From Streptomyces zaomyceticus (GTDB lineage: Bacteria > Actinomycetota > Actinomycetes > Streptomycetales > Streptomycetaceae): a stretch of DNA of 64,000 nt. The stretch lies in the NCBI RefSeq assembly GCF_014656215.1, contig NZ_BNBZ01000024.1, forward strand, positions 1 to 64,000, in the 5' to 3' direction. Below the pieces are notes generated by a model. That model did no database searches. It had not been told where the DNA came from and was given only the letters and a program-made list of their open reading frames with translations. Below are positions 51,558-59,724 of this stretch, piece after piece; within the stretch, counting starts at the first letter, position 1, and the number at the start of each line of letters is the position of its first letter. Position numbers and translations under genes: made by a program.

Positions 51558-52568
51558 CTACGTCGCCCGAGTCGGCGCCCGGTTCCATGGCATCCGGGAC
51601 CACGGGAGGGCCAGTTCGGTCTGGTCGGTGATCTCCCGGGGGGTGAGCTGGGTGAGGGGTCTGGCTTCGCGGTGGCGAGTGTAGACGGAGTCGATGTAGC
51701 GGTGGCCGGTGTCGGGGGCGATGAAGAGGACGGTCCGGTCGGGCGTACGTCCGTGTTCGTGGTGGGCGGCGAGATAGGCGGCGCCGGTCGACAGGCCCGC
51801 GAAGACGGCGTGGCGGCGCAGGAGGTCGACGGTGCCGGACAGGGCGGCGTCGAAGGAGATCCAGTGCAGGGTGTCGTACAGCTCGTGGCAGACGTTCTCG
51901 AAGGGGATGGAGCTGCCGATGCCGGCGATGATGATGTCGGGGTCGGAGGTGTGCTGGGCGCCGAAGGTGAGGCTGCCGTAGGGCTGGACGCCGACGAGTT
52001 CGACGTCGGTCGGGCCGTCGTCCGCCGCACGTAGATAGCGGGTGAGCGCACCGGTGGAGGCGCCGGAGCCGACTCCGCCGACGACGGTGAGCCGGTCCGT
52101 CCCTGTCTCCGCGCGGACGCGGTCGGCGATCGCGCGGTAGCCGAGGTAGTGGATGTCGTCGTGGTACTGCCGCATCCAGTGGTAGTGGGGGTGTGCCGCG
52201 AGGATCTCGTGGACCCGCTCGACCCGGCGCTTCTGGTCGAGTTTGAGGTCGTCGCAGGGTTCCATCTGCTCCAGGGTGGCACCGAGTACGGCGAGCTGGG
52301 TGCGCAGGGTGTGGTCGACCGTGGTCGAGCCGACGATGTGGCAGTGCATGCCGTGCCGGTGGCAGGCCAGGGCGAGGGCGTAGGCGTAGATGCCGCTGGA
52401 GCTGTCGAGGAGGGTGTCTCCCCGCCGTACGGCCCCGGTGTCGATGAGGTGGCGCACCGCGGCGAGCGCGGAGACCACCTTCATCGTCTCAAAGCGCAGG
52501 CAGACGAGCCGTTCGTCGAGACGTATCAGGTCGGGCCGGCCGATCGCCTCGGCGATGTGCTGGTCCAT
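51558..52568 (-). CDS. PLP-dependent cysteine-synthase-fold enzyme
   Basis: The 336-residue enzyme has the fold-type II cysteine synthase/serine dehydratase layout. The PLP lysine is Lys30 in FETMKVVSALAAV. The phosphate cup is GGVGSGASTGAL (about 161-172). The usual substrate loop SSGNxxxALA reads SSSGIYAYALA (about 56-66), so the Asn that normally touches the PLP hydroxyl is absent. Such enzymes make 2,3-diaminopropionate-type building blocks from phosphoserine or related esters (as SbnA does), or sulfur products. It is the last gene of the ABC/kinase operon, overlapping the kinase gene by 80 bases. ATG 52568 has AAGGAG upstream. Confidence 0.85.
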   Translation of the reverse strand: MDQHIAEAIGRPDLIRLDERLVCLRFETMKVVSALAAVRHLIDTGAVRRGDTLLDSSSGIYAYALALACHRHGMHCHIVGSTTVDHTLRTQLAVLGATLEQMEPCDDLKLDQKRRVERVHEILAAHPHYHWMRQYHDDIHYLGYRAIADRVRAETGTDRLTVVGGVGSGASTGALTRYLRAADDGPTDVELVGVQPYGSLTFGAQHTSDPDIIIAGIGSSIPFENVCHELYDTLHWISFDAALSGTVDLLRRHAVFAGLSTGAAYLAAHHEHGRTPDRTVLFIAPDTGHRYIDSVYTRHREARPLTQLTPREITDQTELALPWSRMPWNRAPTRAT

Positions 52569-53592
52569 CGAGGAGCTCCTTGGTGGTGGGGGTGAGGGTC
52601 GTGCGGCCGGCGAAGGTCGCGAAGGTGCGGGTGGTGGGGATGCCGTGGACCCTCAGGGCGTGCCGGCATGCGCGTACGCGGTGTCGCAGATCCCCCGGCG
52701 CCGCCGGATCGAACAGGACGCCCGCCACGGATCCGCTGTGCGCGATCTGGACGCCCGCCGCTCCGAAACGGTGTGCGATCGCGGTCATGGCGGCGAACTC
52801 CGGGTGGTTCAGGACCTGTTGCCCGCGTCGGGCGCTCGCCGTGGCCACCTTGCCCAGGAGTCGTACGTCGCCGGTCTCCATCGCGCGGCGCAGCAGGGCG
52901 CGAAGCCGCTCGAACTCCTGGAGATCCGCGTCGCCGACCTCTCGTTCCGGCAGGGCGAGGGTGTCGACGGGCTCTCCCCCTCCGAGGGTGCAGCCCACGA
53001 CGACGAGAGGCGGCAGGGCCGGACCGAGCACCTCCAGGATCCGGCCCTCTCGCTGGGCGAAGAGGACGGGGCGGGCGTCGAGCATCAGCGGGTCGCTGGC
53101 CCGTTCCGCCCGCACGGCGAGCCGGGCGACGGTGTCGGGTGCGAGGCGGAGTCCGTACGAGTCGGCGACCGCGCGGACGGTCGCGATGACGTCGCTGGTC
53201 GAGCTGCCCATGCCGAGGCCCACCGGTACGTCACCGGCGAGCCTCAACTCGCCTCCGCAGGGCGGCAGTCCCGCGCGCCGGGCGCACTCGACGCTCGCCA
53301 GGGTCGCGGCGTGCGCGGCCTTCGTACGGTCCGCGGGGACGACGGTGAGCGCCTCGGCCGGTGTGCCGGGCCGACGCAGGAACTCGGCGCGACTGCCGGG
53401 GCCGGCCATGGGGAGGGTGACCAGGCCCGCGCACCGGTGTCCGACGGCGTCGAGGAAGACACCTTGGAGGAGTTCGCCGTGGTGGCAGGGGGCGTGCCCC
53501 CTGCCGGTGGTTCCGCGGGCTTCGGGATCGGCTTCGTGGCCGGGGGCGGGCTGCCGGGTGGCGAGTGGGGTCGGGTGCGGGGCGGGGGTCAT
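52489..53592 (-). CDS. GHMP kinase, PduX-like L-threonine/serine kinase
   Basis: The 367-residue protein has the GHMP motifs: GHAPCHHGELLQG (about 32-44), the phosphate-binding DVPVGLGMGSSTSDV (about 121-135), and the C-terminal IAHSGSVAGVLFDP glycine loop. The arrangement resembles PduX L-threonine kinase, which makes O-phospho-L-threonine for cobamide assembly. There is no cobamide gene nearby, and the PLP enzyme next to it could use an O-phospho-amino acid, so I infer an amino-acid kinase for a metal-ligand pathway. ATG 53592 overlaps the stop of the DUF364 gene (ATGA). The long, variable N-terminus before residue 30 suggests a later start is conceivable. Confidence 0.8.
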   Translation of the reverse strand: MTPAPHPTPLATRQPAPGHEADPEARGTTGRGHAPCHHGELLQGVFLDAVGHRCAGLVTLPMAGPGSRAEFLRRPGTPAEALTVVPADRTKAAHAATLASVECARRAGLPPCGGELRLAGDVPVGLGMGSSTSDVIATVRAVADSYGLRLAPDTVARLAVRAERASDPLMLDARPVLFAQREGRILEVLGPALPPLVVVGCTLGGGEPVDTLALPEREVGDADLQEFERLRALLRRAMETGDVRLLGKVATASARRGQQVLNHPEFAAMTAIAHRFGAAGVQIAHSGSVAGVLFDPAAPGDLRHRVRACRHALRVHGIPTTRTFATFAGRTTLTPTTKELLDGPAHRRGDRPARPDTSRRTARLPAL

Positions 53593-54437
53593 GCGCCGTC
53601 CTCCGCGCGGTAGCGGTAGAGCACCGTCTCGTCGGCGCTGAACTGGGAGAAGGGGAAGGGCTCCGCCGACAGTGCGGTGACGCCGGAGCCGAGGAAGGCG
53701 CGGGCGACGGCGCTGCCGGACTGCGCGTAGACGATGAGCGGGATGCCGCGAGCGCGGCAGCGCTCCAGGATCGTGTCGAACGAGCCGTTGCTCAGGGTCA
53801 TTCCCGTCGCGACGACCGCCTCGGCCCGGTCGAGGACCTCGTGCATGTCGTCGGTGACGGGGTCGCCCCACTGGGTGGCCTTGAGGTTGAAGTCGCAGGG
53901 CAGGGGTTCGCCGCCGCGTTCGCGGATCGCGGCGACCAGCGGGTTGACCACGCCGATGAGGCCGACCTTCGCTCCTGCCCCGGTGTCGAGCAGACCGGCG
54001 ATGGCCGCGTCGCGGGCCTTCGCCCTGACCTCCGGTGTACCGGCGGGGAGGGTGACGGGCTCCGCGGCGCCTTCGTCGGCGGCCACCCTGTGCGGCCGGG
54101 CGTGGGAGAGGTAGGCGTCGAGCGCCGCGATCCTCAGGGGGCGCGGGGCGTCACGCAGCAGGACGTCGAGCGGCGCGCCGGAGAAGTCCTGAGGGATCGA
54201 CGGGGTGAGCTCGCCTGCTTCGAAGGCGCAGCCGCCGAAGGTGCCTCCGAGGCGGACGAGGACGTACTGGTTGAGATAGGTGGTGTCGCCGCCGGCGAGG
54301 CGGGTGCCGTGGTGGATCCAGAAGACGCTGGTCGCGACGAGTTCGGAGGGCGGCCGGCCGTGTTCGCCTGCCAGGACCGCCGCGACGAGCGTGTCGACGG
54401 AGGCCGGGGCAGTAGTGGTCGGGGTGTTCCGGGGCAT
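53589..54437 (-). CDS. DUF4213/DUF364 putative heavy-metal chelation protein
   Basis: The 282-residue protein has a DUF4213-like N-terminal half (FWIHHGTRLAGGDTTYLNQY, GTFGGCAFEAGELTPSIPQD) and a Rossmann-like DUF364 half at about 150-282 (AKVGLIGVVNPLVAAIRERG, AVVATGMTLSNGSFDTILER, PLIVYAQSGSAVARAFLGSG). The Pfam pair DUF364/DUF4213 is annotated as putative heavy-metal chelation, often beside metal or siderophore ABC transporters; the exact reaction is unknown. It lies between the ABC ATPase and the kinase, with a good AAGGA site before ATG 54437. This supports a role in building or handling a metal chelator. Confidence 0.85.
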   Translation of the reverse strand: MPRNTPTTTAPASVDTLVAAVLAGEHGRPPSELVATSVFWIHHGTRLAGGDTTYLNQYVLVRLGGTFGGCAFEAGELTPSIPQDFSGAPLDVLLRDAPRPLRIAALDAYLSHARPHRVAADEGAAEPVTLPAGTPEVRAKARDAAIAGLLDTGAGAKVGLIGVVNPLVAAIRERGGEPLPCDFNLKATQWGDPVTDDMHEVLDRAEAVVATGMTLSNGSFDTILERCRARGIPLIVYAQSGSAVARAFLGSGVTALSAEPFPFSQFSADETVLYRYRAEDGA

Positions 54438-54469
54438 GGGATTCCTTTCGTCCGGGTTGGAGCCGGGTT

Positions 54470-55282
54470 TCACGAAGCGGTGGGCTGAGGTGTCGGGGAC
54501 TCGGCGCGAAGGCGCGAGCCGAGGGGACCGCGGTAGGTGACGGCCGGTTGTCCCAGCGCGTCGGTGGTGAGTTCGGCGTCCACCTCGAAGACCTCGGCGA
54601 GCCGCTCGGCGGTCAGGACGGCGGCGGGGGGTCCGGAGGCGACGAGGCGTCCGTGGTGCAGGAGCAGCAGCCGGTCGCAGTACCGGGCCGCGAGCGAGAG
54701 GTCGTGCAGGGCGACCAGCACGGTCCGGTCGGCGCCGCTCAGCAGTTCCATCAGTTCCAGTTGGTGTTTGACGTCGAGGTGGTTGGTGGGTTCGTCGAGC
54801 AGCAGGGCGTACGGCTGCTGGGCGAGCGCACGGGCGATGTGGGCGCGCTGGCGCTCGCCACCCGACAGCGCCTTCCAGGCCCGGTCGGCGAGCGGGGTGA
54901 GGCCGACGGCGTCGAGGGCCGCGGCGATCACCGCCCGGTCGGTGGCGTCCGGTCCGCGCCAGCGGTCCCGGAACGGGGTGCGTCCCAGACCCACGACGTC
55001 GGTGACCCGCAGATCGCTGTCGGTGCCCGAGTCCTGTGCGACGAAGGCGATGTGACGGGCGATCCGGCGCGCGCTCCAGTCCCGCACGGACTCGCCGTCG
55101 TACCGGACGGAGCCGGTGTCGGGAGCGCGGAGGCCGGCCAGGCAGCGGAGCAGGGACGACTTCCCGGAGCCGTTGGGGCCGAGCAGCCCGACCGTCTCGC
55201 CGGGAGCGATCGCCGCGCTCACCTCGCGTACGACCGTTGTGCCGGCCACCGACCAGCTCAGGTTCTCCGCGGTGATCCTCAC
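54470..55282 (-). CDS. FecE-type ABC ATPase
   Basis: The 270-residue ATPase has Walker A GPNGSGKSS (35-43), the signature LSGGERQRAHI (about 138), Walker B LLLDEPTNHLD (about 160) and the switch His in LVALHDLSLA. This spacing and the TNHLD form are those of FecE/FhuC/BtuD-type importers of metal chelates. Together with the FecCD permease and the FecB-type binding lipoprotein it forms a complete class II importer. ATG 55282 overlaps the permease stop by 4 bases. A 32-base gap precedes the DUF364 gene. Confidence 0.93.
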   Translation of the reverse strand: MRITAENLSWSVAGTTVVREVSAAIAPGETVGLLGPNGSGKSSLLRCLAGLRAPDTGSVRYDGESVRDWSARRIARHIAFVAQDSGTDSDLRVTDVVGLGRTPFRDRWRGPDATDRAVIAAALDAVGLTPLADRAWKALSGGERQRAHIARALAQQPYALLLDEPTNHLDVKHQLELMELLSGADRTVLVALHDLSLAARYCDRLLLLHHGRLVASGPPAAVLTAERLAEVFEVDAELTTDALGQPAVTYRGPLGSRLRAESPTPQPTAS

Positions 55283-56574
55283 AGCTCACCCCTCTTGCGC
55301 AGGACGAGAAGGAACAGCGGTACGCCGAGCAGAGCGGTGATCACGCCGACGGGAACCTCCCGGGGCGCGAAGGCGATCCGCGCGAGGGCGTCCGTCCACA
55401 CGAGGAACACCGCGCCCGCGAGCGCCGCGTACGGCAGCAGCACCCGGTGCAGGGGGCCGACGAGGAACCGCACCCCGTGGGGAACGATCAGCCCGACGAA
55501 GCCGATGGCACCCACGGTGGCCACCGCGACCGCCGTCAGTGCGGCCGTCACCACGAGCAGCAGCATCCTCGTGTGCCGTACGCCGATGCCGAGGGAGGTG
55601 GCGGTGTCGCTGCCGAACGCGAGCCCGTCGAGGGCGTTCGAGCACAGCCACGCCGCCGCCAGTCCCAGCGGGGTGACGATCGCGCAGACCACGACGGTGT
55701 CCCAGCGGGCCGGTGCCATCGAGCCGAGCAGCCAGTGGGTGACGGCCCGTGTGGTGTCCGCGTCCGCCGAGGCCATGAGGACCAGCGAGGTCAGCGCGGT
55801 GAGGAGCTGACCCACGACCACTCCGGTGAGCACGATCCGGACGGAGTCGAGACCGGTGCGCCGGAGCAGGAGGAGGAGCAGGCCGAAGGCGAGCAGCGCG
55901 CCGGCGAGCGCGCCGCCGGTGACGCCGAGCGTGCTCGCGCCGATCCCGAGGACGACGACCGTGACGGCGCCGGTCGAGGCGCCGGAGGAGACGCCCAGGA
56001 GGTAGGGGTCGGCGAGCGCGTTGCGGGTGACCGCCTGGAGCACCGCTCCGCACACGGCGAGCGAGGCGCCGACGAGTGCGGCCATCAGTACGCGCGGCAG
56101 ACGGAGGTCCCAGATGAGCGAGTCGAGCAGTGGGGGGAGCGGCTCCACGTCCAGGCCGATCCGGGTGCCGAGGGCGCGGGCGAGGTCGGTCCAGCCGAGG
56201 TCGGCGGTGCCGATGCGTACGGCCGCGGCGAGGGAGGTCGTGAGGACGACGGTGGCGAGGAGGAGCAGGAGGAGGGGGCGGGCCGACCGCCCCGCCCCTG
56301 CGCGCCGCCCCGCCACGGCGGGCCGGGCGATGGCGACGGGCCGAGGGGCGAGGACGGGCCGGGTGGCGAGGACGGCCCCCTCCTCCCCCGCCGAACCCGC
56401 CGCGGCGGGCCGGGCGGTGGTGACGCGCCCCTCCTCCCCCACCGGCTCGCGGTCATGGCCGTGTTCCCTGTCATGTACGTCTCCCCGTCCATCACCTCGT
56501 CCGTCGCCGTGTCCACGGGCCGAGGGGCGCAAGAGGTCGGCCGCATTGCTGCCGGTCGGCGGGTCAGCGGACAT
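55279..56574 (-). CDS. FecCD-type ABC permease with His-rich N-terminus
   Basis: The 431-residue permease has about ten membrane helices from residue 95 on (PLLLLLLATVVLTTSLAAAV, RVLMAALVGASLAVCGAVLQ, SSGASTGAVTVVVLGIGAST, and GFVGLIVPHGVRFLVGPLHR, the coupling-helix region). This is the FecCD/BtuC family for uptake of siderophores or metal chelates. The first about 90 residues are hydrophilic and contain a short His/Asp run (GDVHDREHGHDREP), unusual for the family, as in zinc transporters' histidine loops. The start at 56574 overlaps the lipoprotein gene by 11 bases. A shorter start near residue 90 cannot be excluded but no good site was seen. Confidence 0.9.
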   Translation of the reverse strand: MSADPPTGSNAADLLRPSARGHGDGRGDGRGDVHDREHGHDREPVGEEGRVTTARPAAAGSAGEEGAVLATRPVLAPRPVAIARPAVAGRRAGAGRSARPLLLLLLATVVLTTSLAAAVRIGTADLGWTDLARALGTRIGLDVEPLPPLLDSLIWDLRLPRVLMAALVGASLAVCGAVLQAVTRNALADPYLLGVSSGASTGAVTVVVLGIGASTLGVTGGALAGALLAFGLLLLLLRRTGLDSVRIVLTGVVVGQLLTALTSLVLMASADADTTRAVTHWLLGSMAPARWDTVVVCAIVTPLGLAAAWLCSNALDGLAFGSDTATSLGIGVRHTRMLLLVVTAALTAVAVATVGAIGFVGLIVPHGVRFLVGPLHRVLLPYAALAGAVFLVWTDALARIAFAPREVPVGVITALLGVPLFLLVLRKRGEL

Positions 56575-57625
56575 GACCGAGGTCCTTCATGCCCTGGGCG
56601 ATGAGCCCGAGGGCGTGTACGGAGCGCACCGAGGGGTCCAGTTCGATGCCCGGCACCTCGAGGATCTTGTCGTCGCGGACGGCGGCCAGCCGGGAGATCA
56701 CCGGGTGGCCGGTCATCGTGGCCCGCTTCTCGGCGGCGCTGTCGCCGGGCCGACCGCGTTCGGAGAGGTCGCCGATGACGATGAAGTCGGGGTTCCGGCG
56801 GGCGACTTCCTCCCAGGAGACCTCCGGCCAGTCCTCGGCGACGTCGTCGAAGACGTTCTTCGCTCCGACGATCCGGCTCATCTCGCTGGGGAGACTCGTG
56901 CCGCCCGCCACGTACGGCATGCCGTTGAAGACCGAGTAGAGGTAGACGACGGTCGGCCGGTCGGCGCCCCCGGGCACCTTGGCGGCGTTCCTTCCCGCGC
57001 CGGCGACCGCGGCACGCTGGTCGGCCGCGAGCTCGGCGGCCCTCTTCTCGGCGCCGAAGAGCTTCCCCAGGTTCTCGTAGTCGGAGAAGAGCAGCTCGAA
57101 GGGGGTCGTGCCGGGCGGGTTGTGTTCGGGGCAGTCCACGGCGCTGACGAAGGTGGGGACCTTGAGGGCGTCCAGCTCCTCGCGGGTGCCGGCCCGGTCC
57201 TGGGTGTAGAGGTCGGTGGAACCGGCGACGACGAAATCCGGCGTGGCGGCACGCAGTTGCTCGCCGGTGGCGATCTTCGGGGCGATGACCGGAACGGTGG
57301 CGTAGGCGGCTTCGTACACGGCGGGGATCTTCGTCTTGAGGTTGGCCGTGCCGGCCATCCGGTCCTGCAGTCCGAGTTCGAGGAGTGTCTCGGTCGACGT
57401 CTGGTCCAGGGCGACGGTCCGCTTCGGGGGCCCGGAGAGGGAGAGTTCGCGGCCGCAGCTGGTGACGGAGACGGGCTTCGCCGCGCCGGTCCCGGCGGTG
57501 GTGCGGGTACCGGACGGGGCGGTGGATCCGCCGGCGCCGTCGGAAGCTCCGCCGGCCGCGGCGGAACAGCCCGCCGTGGCGAGGGCGAGGGTCAGGGCGA
57601 TACCGAGTCGGACGGGGTGGCGCAT
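56564..57625 (-). CDS. Metal-chelate binding lipoprotein, FecB-type
   Basis: The 353-residue lipoprotein has a signal peptide with lipobox LATAGC (Cys20) and a FecB/BtuF-type periplasmic-binding domain. Blocks include RTVALDQTSTETLLELGLQD, TPDFVVAGSTDLYTQDRAGT, ENLGKLFGAEKRAAELAADQ and VIGDLSERGR. The long helix linking two lobes is typical of class III binding proteins. It is the first gene of the operon, 76 bases downstream of a Zur-type box, and would capture the extracellular metal-ligand complex. ATG 57625 follows GGAG with 6-base spacing. Confidence 0.92.
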   Translation of the reverse strand: MRHPVRLGIALTLALATAGCSAAAGGASDGAGGSTAPSGTRTTAGTGAAKPVSVTSCGRELSLSGPPKRTVALDQTSTETLLELGLQDRMAGTANLKTKIPAVYEAAYATVPVIAPKIATGEQLRAATPDFVVAGSTDLYTQDRAGTREELDALKVPTFVSAVDCPEHNPPGTTPFELLFSDYENLGKLFGAEKRAAELAADQRAAVAGAGRNAAKVPGGADRPTVVYLYSVFNGMPYVAGGTSLPSEMSRIVGAKNVFDDVAEDWPEVSWEEVARRNPDFIVIGDLSERGRPGDSAAEKRATMTGHPVISRLAAVRDDKILEVPGIELDPSVRSVHALGLIAQGMKDLGHVR

Positions 57626-57701
57626 GGGTTCTCCGGTCTGGGAGTGACGGGCGTGGGTGTTGTCGTGCACCGGGCAGGAGTGCCGCGTTCGAAGGGTACT
57701 G

Positions 57702-57722
57702 TAATGGCAATCATTTTCATTA
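57702..57722. promoter_or_regulatory. Zur-type (Fur-family) operator
   Basis: This 21-base palindrome has 8 of 10 symmetric positions matched: arms TAATG and CATTA with AAT and ATT inside, and a central C at 57712. It follows the actinobacterial zinc-regulator consensus with ATGATT-like halves, and does not match the DtxR/IdeR iron box. It lies 76 bases before the importer operon and 56 bases before the divergent MFS gene, so one site could repress both. Zinc control is an inference; a Nur or other Fur-family site is the alternative. Confidence 0.7.
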
Positions 57723-57778
57723 ACGACCCCGGGGGCGGTTCCACGACCCGCCTCCCACCTCCGAGGAGCGACCCCAAC

Positions 57779-59041
57779 GTGTCCACCACACCCACGTCGG
57801 CGACACCCGAGTCCCCCGCCCCACCCACGCGTTCGGTCCTCCGTGACCCCGCGTTCCTGCGGCTGTGGGCGGGCACCACCGCCTCGGGCCTCGCGACCTG
57901 GGCGCTGCCCTTCGTCCTCGGGCTCGCCGTACTCCACCGCGATCTCGGCGCCGCCGGCCTCGGCCTGGTCCTCGCCGCCCGCACCGCCGGCTTCCTCGCC
58001 GCCGTCGCCGTCGGAGGCGTGCTGGCCGACCGGCACTCCCGCCGTGCCGTCGTCCTCTGGTCGGCCCTCGCGGCCGGAGCCGCCGCACCTCTGCTCGCCG
58101 CCGGCCTCGGCCGCTCGGTGGTGCTGATGACGGCCGCCGCCGCCCTCGCCGGCGCCGGGCAGGGCGCCTGCCGCCCGGCCTTCCAGGCGCTCACCGCCGA
58201 AACCGTCGACCCGGATCGGCGCCAGCAGGCCAACGCCGCCATGACCATGGCGGTACGCGGTTCCACTCTCGGCGGCCCCGCCCTGACCGCACTGCTCGCG
58301 GCCTTCCTCGACGTCCGGACCCTGCTGCTCGGCATCGGCCTGCTGTGGCTGATCGCGGCGCTGGTCCCGGGCGGCGGCAGCGCGGCAGCGGACAAGGAGC
58401 TCCCCGCCCCGGGCGCCGGCGGATTCCGCGCCGAGTTCATGGAAGGCATACGCGAGGCCCGCCTGCACCCCTGGTTCCTCGCCGGCCTCGCCGCCCTCGT
58501 CGCCGTCATCGCGCTCGGCTACTCCGCCACCAGCGTCGCGCTGCCCCTGATCAGCCGGGACCGCTACGGCACCGAGTGGGTGCTGGCCGCGGCGATGACC
58601 GCGTACACCGTCGGCGCGCTCGGCGGGGCCCTGGTCATCGCCCGCCGGCGGCCGCGCTCCCAGGGGTGGGCCGCGTTCGCCGGGCTCGCCGCGTACGGCT
58701 TCGCACCGCTGAGCCTGATGCTGCCGGTGCACCCGGGCGTGGTCGTCGCCGCGTACGCCGTCGCCGGGATCGGCATCGAGCTCTTCAACGTGCCCTGGTT
58801 CACGGCCACTCAGCGCGAGGTGGCGCCGGACAAGCTGGCCCGGGTCTCCTCGCTGGACTTCCTGGTGTCCTACGGCCTCGCGCCCGTCGGCCTCGCCCTG
58901 ATCGCCCCCGCCATCGACCTCTTCGGCGTCACCGCGGTCCTCGCCGGGTGCGCGGCCGCCTGCTTCCTCGTACCGGCCGCGGCGGCCCTCGTCCCCAGCG
59001 CCCGTCACTTCGCCCGGACGGATCCGGCGACGAAGGACTGA
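57779..59041 (+). CDS. MFS exporter, EntS-like
   Basis: The 420-residue transporter has twelve helices in the MFS_3/EntS-like pattern, opening LRDPAFLRLWAGTTASGLAT with the loop ADRHSRRAVVLWSALAAG after helix 2. EntS-type proteins export siderophores and similar small acids. It is divergent from the importer operon and shares the Zur-type box, so exporting a metal ligand is the best inference; a drug or metabolite exporter cannot be ruled out. GTG 57779 has GAGGAG 10 bases upstream. Confidence 0.88.
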   Translation: MSTTPTSATPESPAPPTRSVLRDPAFLRLWAGTTASGLATWALPFVLGLAVLHRDLGAAGLGLVLAARTAGFLAAVAVGGVLADRHSRRAVVLWSALAAGAAAPLLAAGLGRSVVLMTAAAALAGAGQGACRPAFQALTAETVDPDRRQQANAAMTMAVRGSTLGGPALTALLAAFLDVRTLLLGIGLLWLIAALVPGGGSAAADKELPAPGAGGFRAEFMEGIREARLHPWFLAGLAALVAVIALGYSATSVALPLISRDRYGTEWVLAAAMTAYTVGALGGALVIARRRPRSQGWAAFAGLAAYGFAPLSLMLPVHPGVVVAAYAVAGIGIELFNVPWFTATQREVAPDKLARVSSLDFLVSYGLAPVGLALIAPAIDLFGVTAVLAGCAAACFLVPAAAALVPSARHFARTDPATKD

Positions 59042-59084
59042 GGCCGGGGTCGGTGTCCTGGCCGGACCGGCCGGGTGCGCTCCA

Positions 59085-59133
59085 CACGCCGACGGGTCGC
59101 TCCCGCTTCCGTGGGAAGCGGCCCGTCGGCGTG
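59085..59133 (+). terminator. Hairpin after MFS gene
   Basis: Outer arms beginning CACGCCGACGGG (59085-59096) and ending CCCGTCGGCGTG (59122-59133) pair perfectly; the inner part CGCTCCCGCTTCC/GGAAGCGG also pairs with mismatches. It starts 44 bases after the MFS stop and probably terminates that transcript. Confidence 0.75.
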
Positions 59134-59196
59134 CGGTCCTGAGACAGCGTTCAAATCGTTTGCACGGGGCTCCGTCATCTGCGATCGTCACGCCCC

Positions 59197-59658
59197 GTGA
59201 ACAGTGATGATCTTGTCCTTCGGCGTGCGGACGACTCCGACGCCACCGAGATGGCCGATGTGTGGCTGCGTTCCTTCGCGTCCGCGCTTCCGACCGTGCG
59301 TCGGGCGCATGACGACGACGCGGTACGGGACTGGTTCTCCTACGTGGTCGTGAAGCAGTACGAGAACTGGGTGGCGGTCGCCGAGAACCGCGTGGTGGGG
59401 CTGTTGGTGCTCGACGACGGCGATCTGGAGCAGCTGTACCTCGACCCGTCCTGGCGGGGCAGGGGGCTGGGCGACCGGTTCGTGGAGCTGGCCAAGCGGC
59501 AGCGGCCGAGCGGGCTGGGGCTGTGGACGTTCCAGGTCAACGAAGGCGCGCAGCGCTTCTACGAGCGCCACGGCTTCGTCGCGGTCGAGCGGACCGACGG
59601 CCTGCGCAACGAGGAGCGCGAGCCGGACGTCCGCTACGTCTGGCAGCCGCAGGAGTAG
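59197..59658 (+). CDS. GNAT family N-acetyltransferase
   Basis: The 153-residue protein has the GNAT fold: VLRRADDSDATEMADVWLRS, VVGLLVLDDGDLEQLYLDPS, the acetyl-CoA motif WRGRGLGDRFVELAKRQRPS (R-G-x-G-x-G/A-like) and the C-terminal EGAQRFYERHGFVAVERTDG. The substrate is unknown. GTG 59197 is the start. It is a single gene between the terminator and the inverted repeat ahead of the VOC gene. Confidence 0.9.
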   Translation: MNSDDLVLRRADDSDATEMADVWLRSFASALPTVRRAHDDDAVRDWFSYVVVKQYENWVAVAENRVVGLLVLDDGDLEQLYLDPSWRGRGLGDRFVELAKRQRPSGLGLWTFQVNEGAQRFYERHGFVAVERTDGLRNEEREPDVRYVWQPQE

Positions 59659-59724
59659 CGCGGGCAAGCCCAGGGGAAGCCCGGCGATCAGGTCGGCGGT
59701 CAGGATGGCGGCCGAATCCGATCG

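Noticed and set aside
52489..53592. A cobamide or propanediol role for the PduX-like kinase
   Set aside because: No cobalamin-biosynthesis or propanediol genes are adjacent; context points to metal transport.
51558..59041. An iron siderophore cluster
   Set aside because: There is no NRPS, NIS synthetase or DtxR/IdeR-type iron box; the only operator is of the Zur type.
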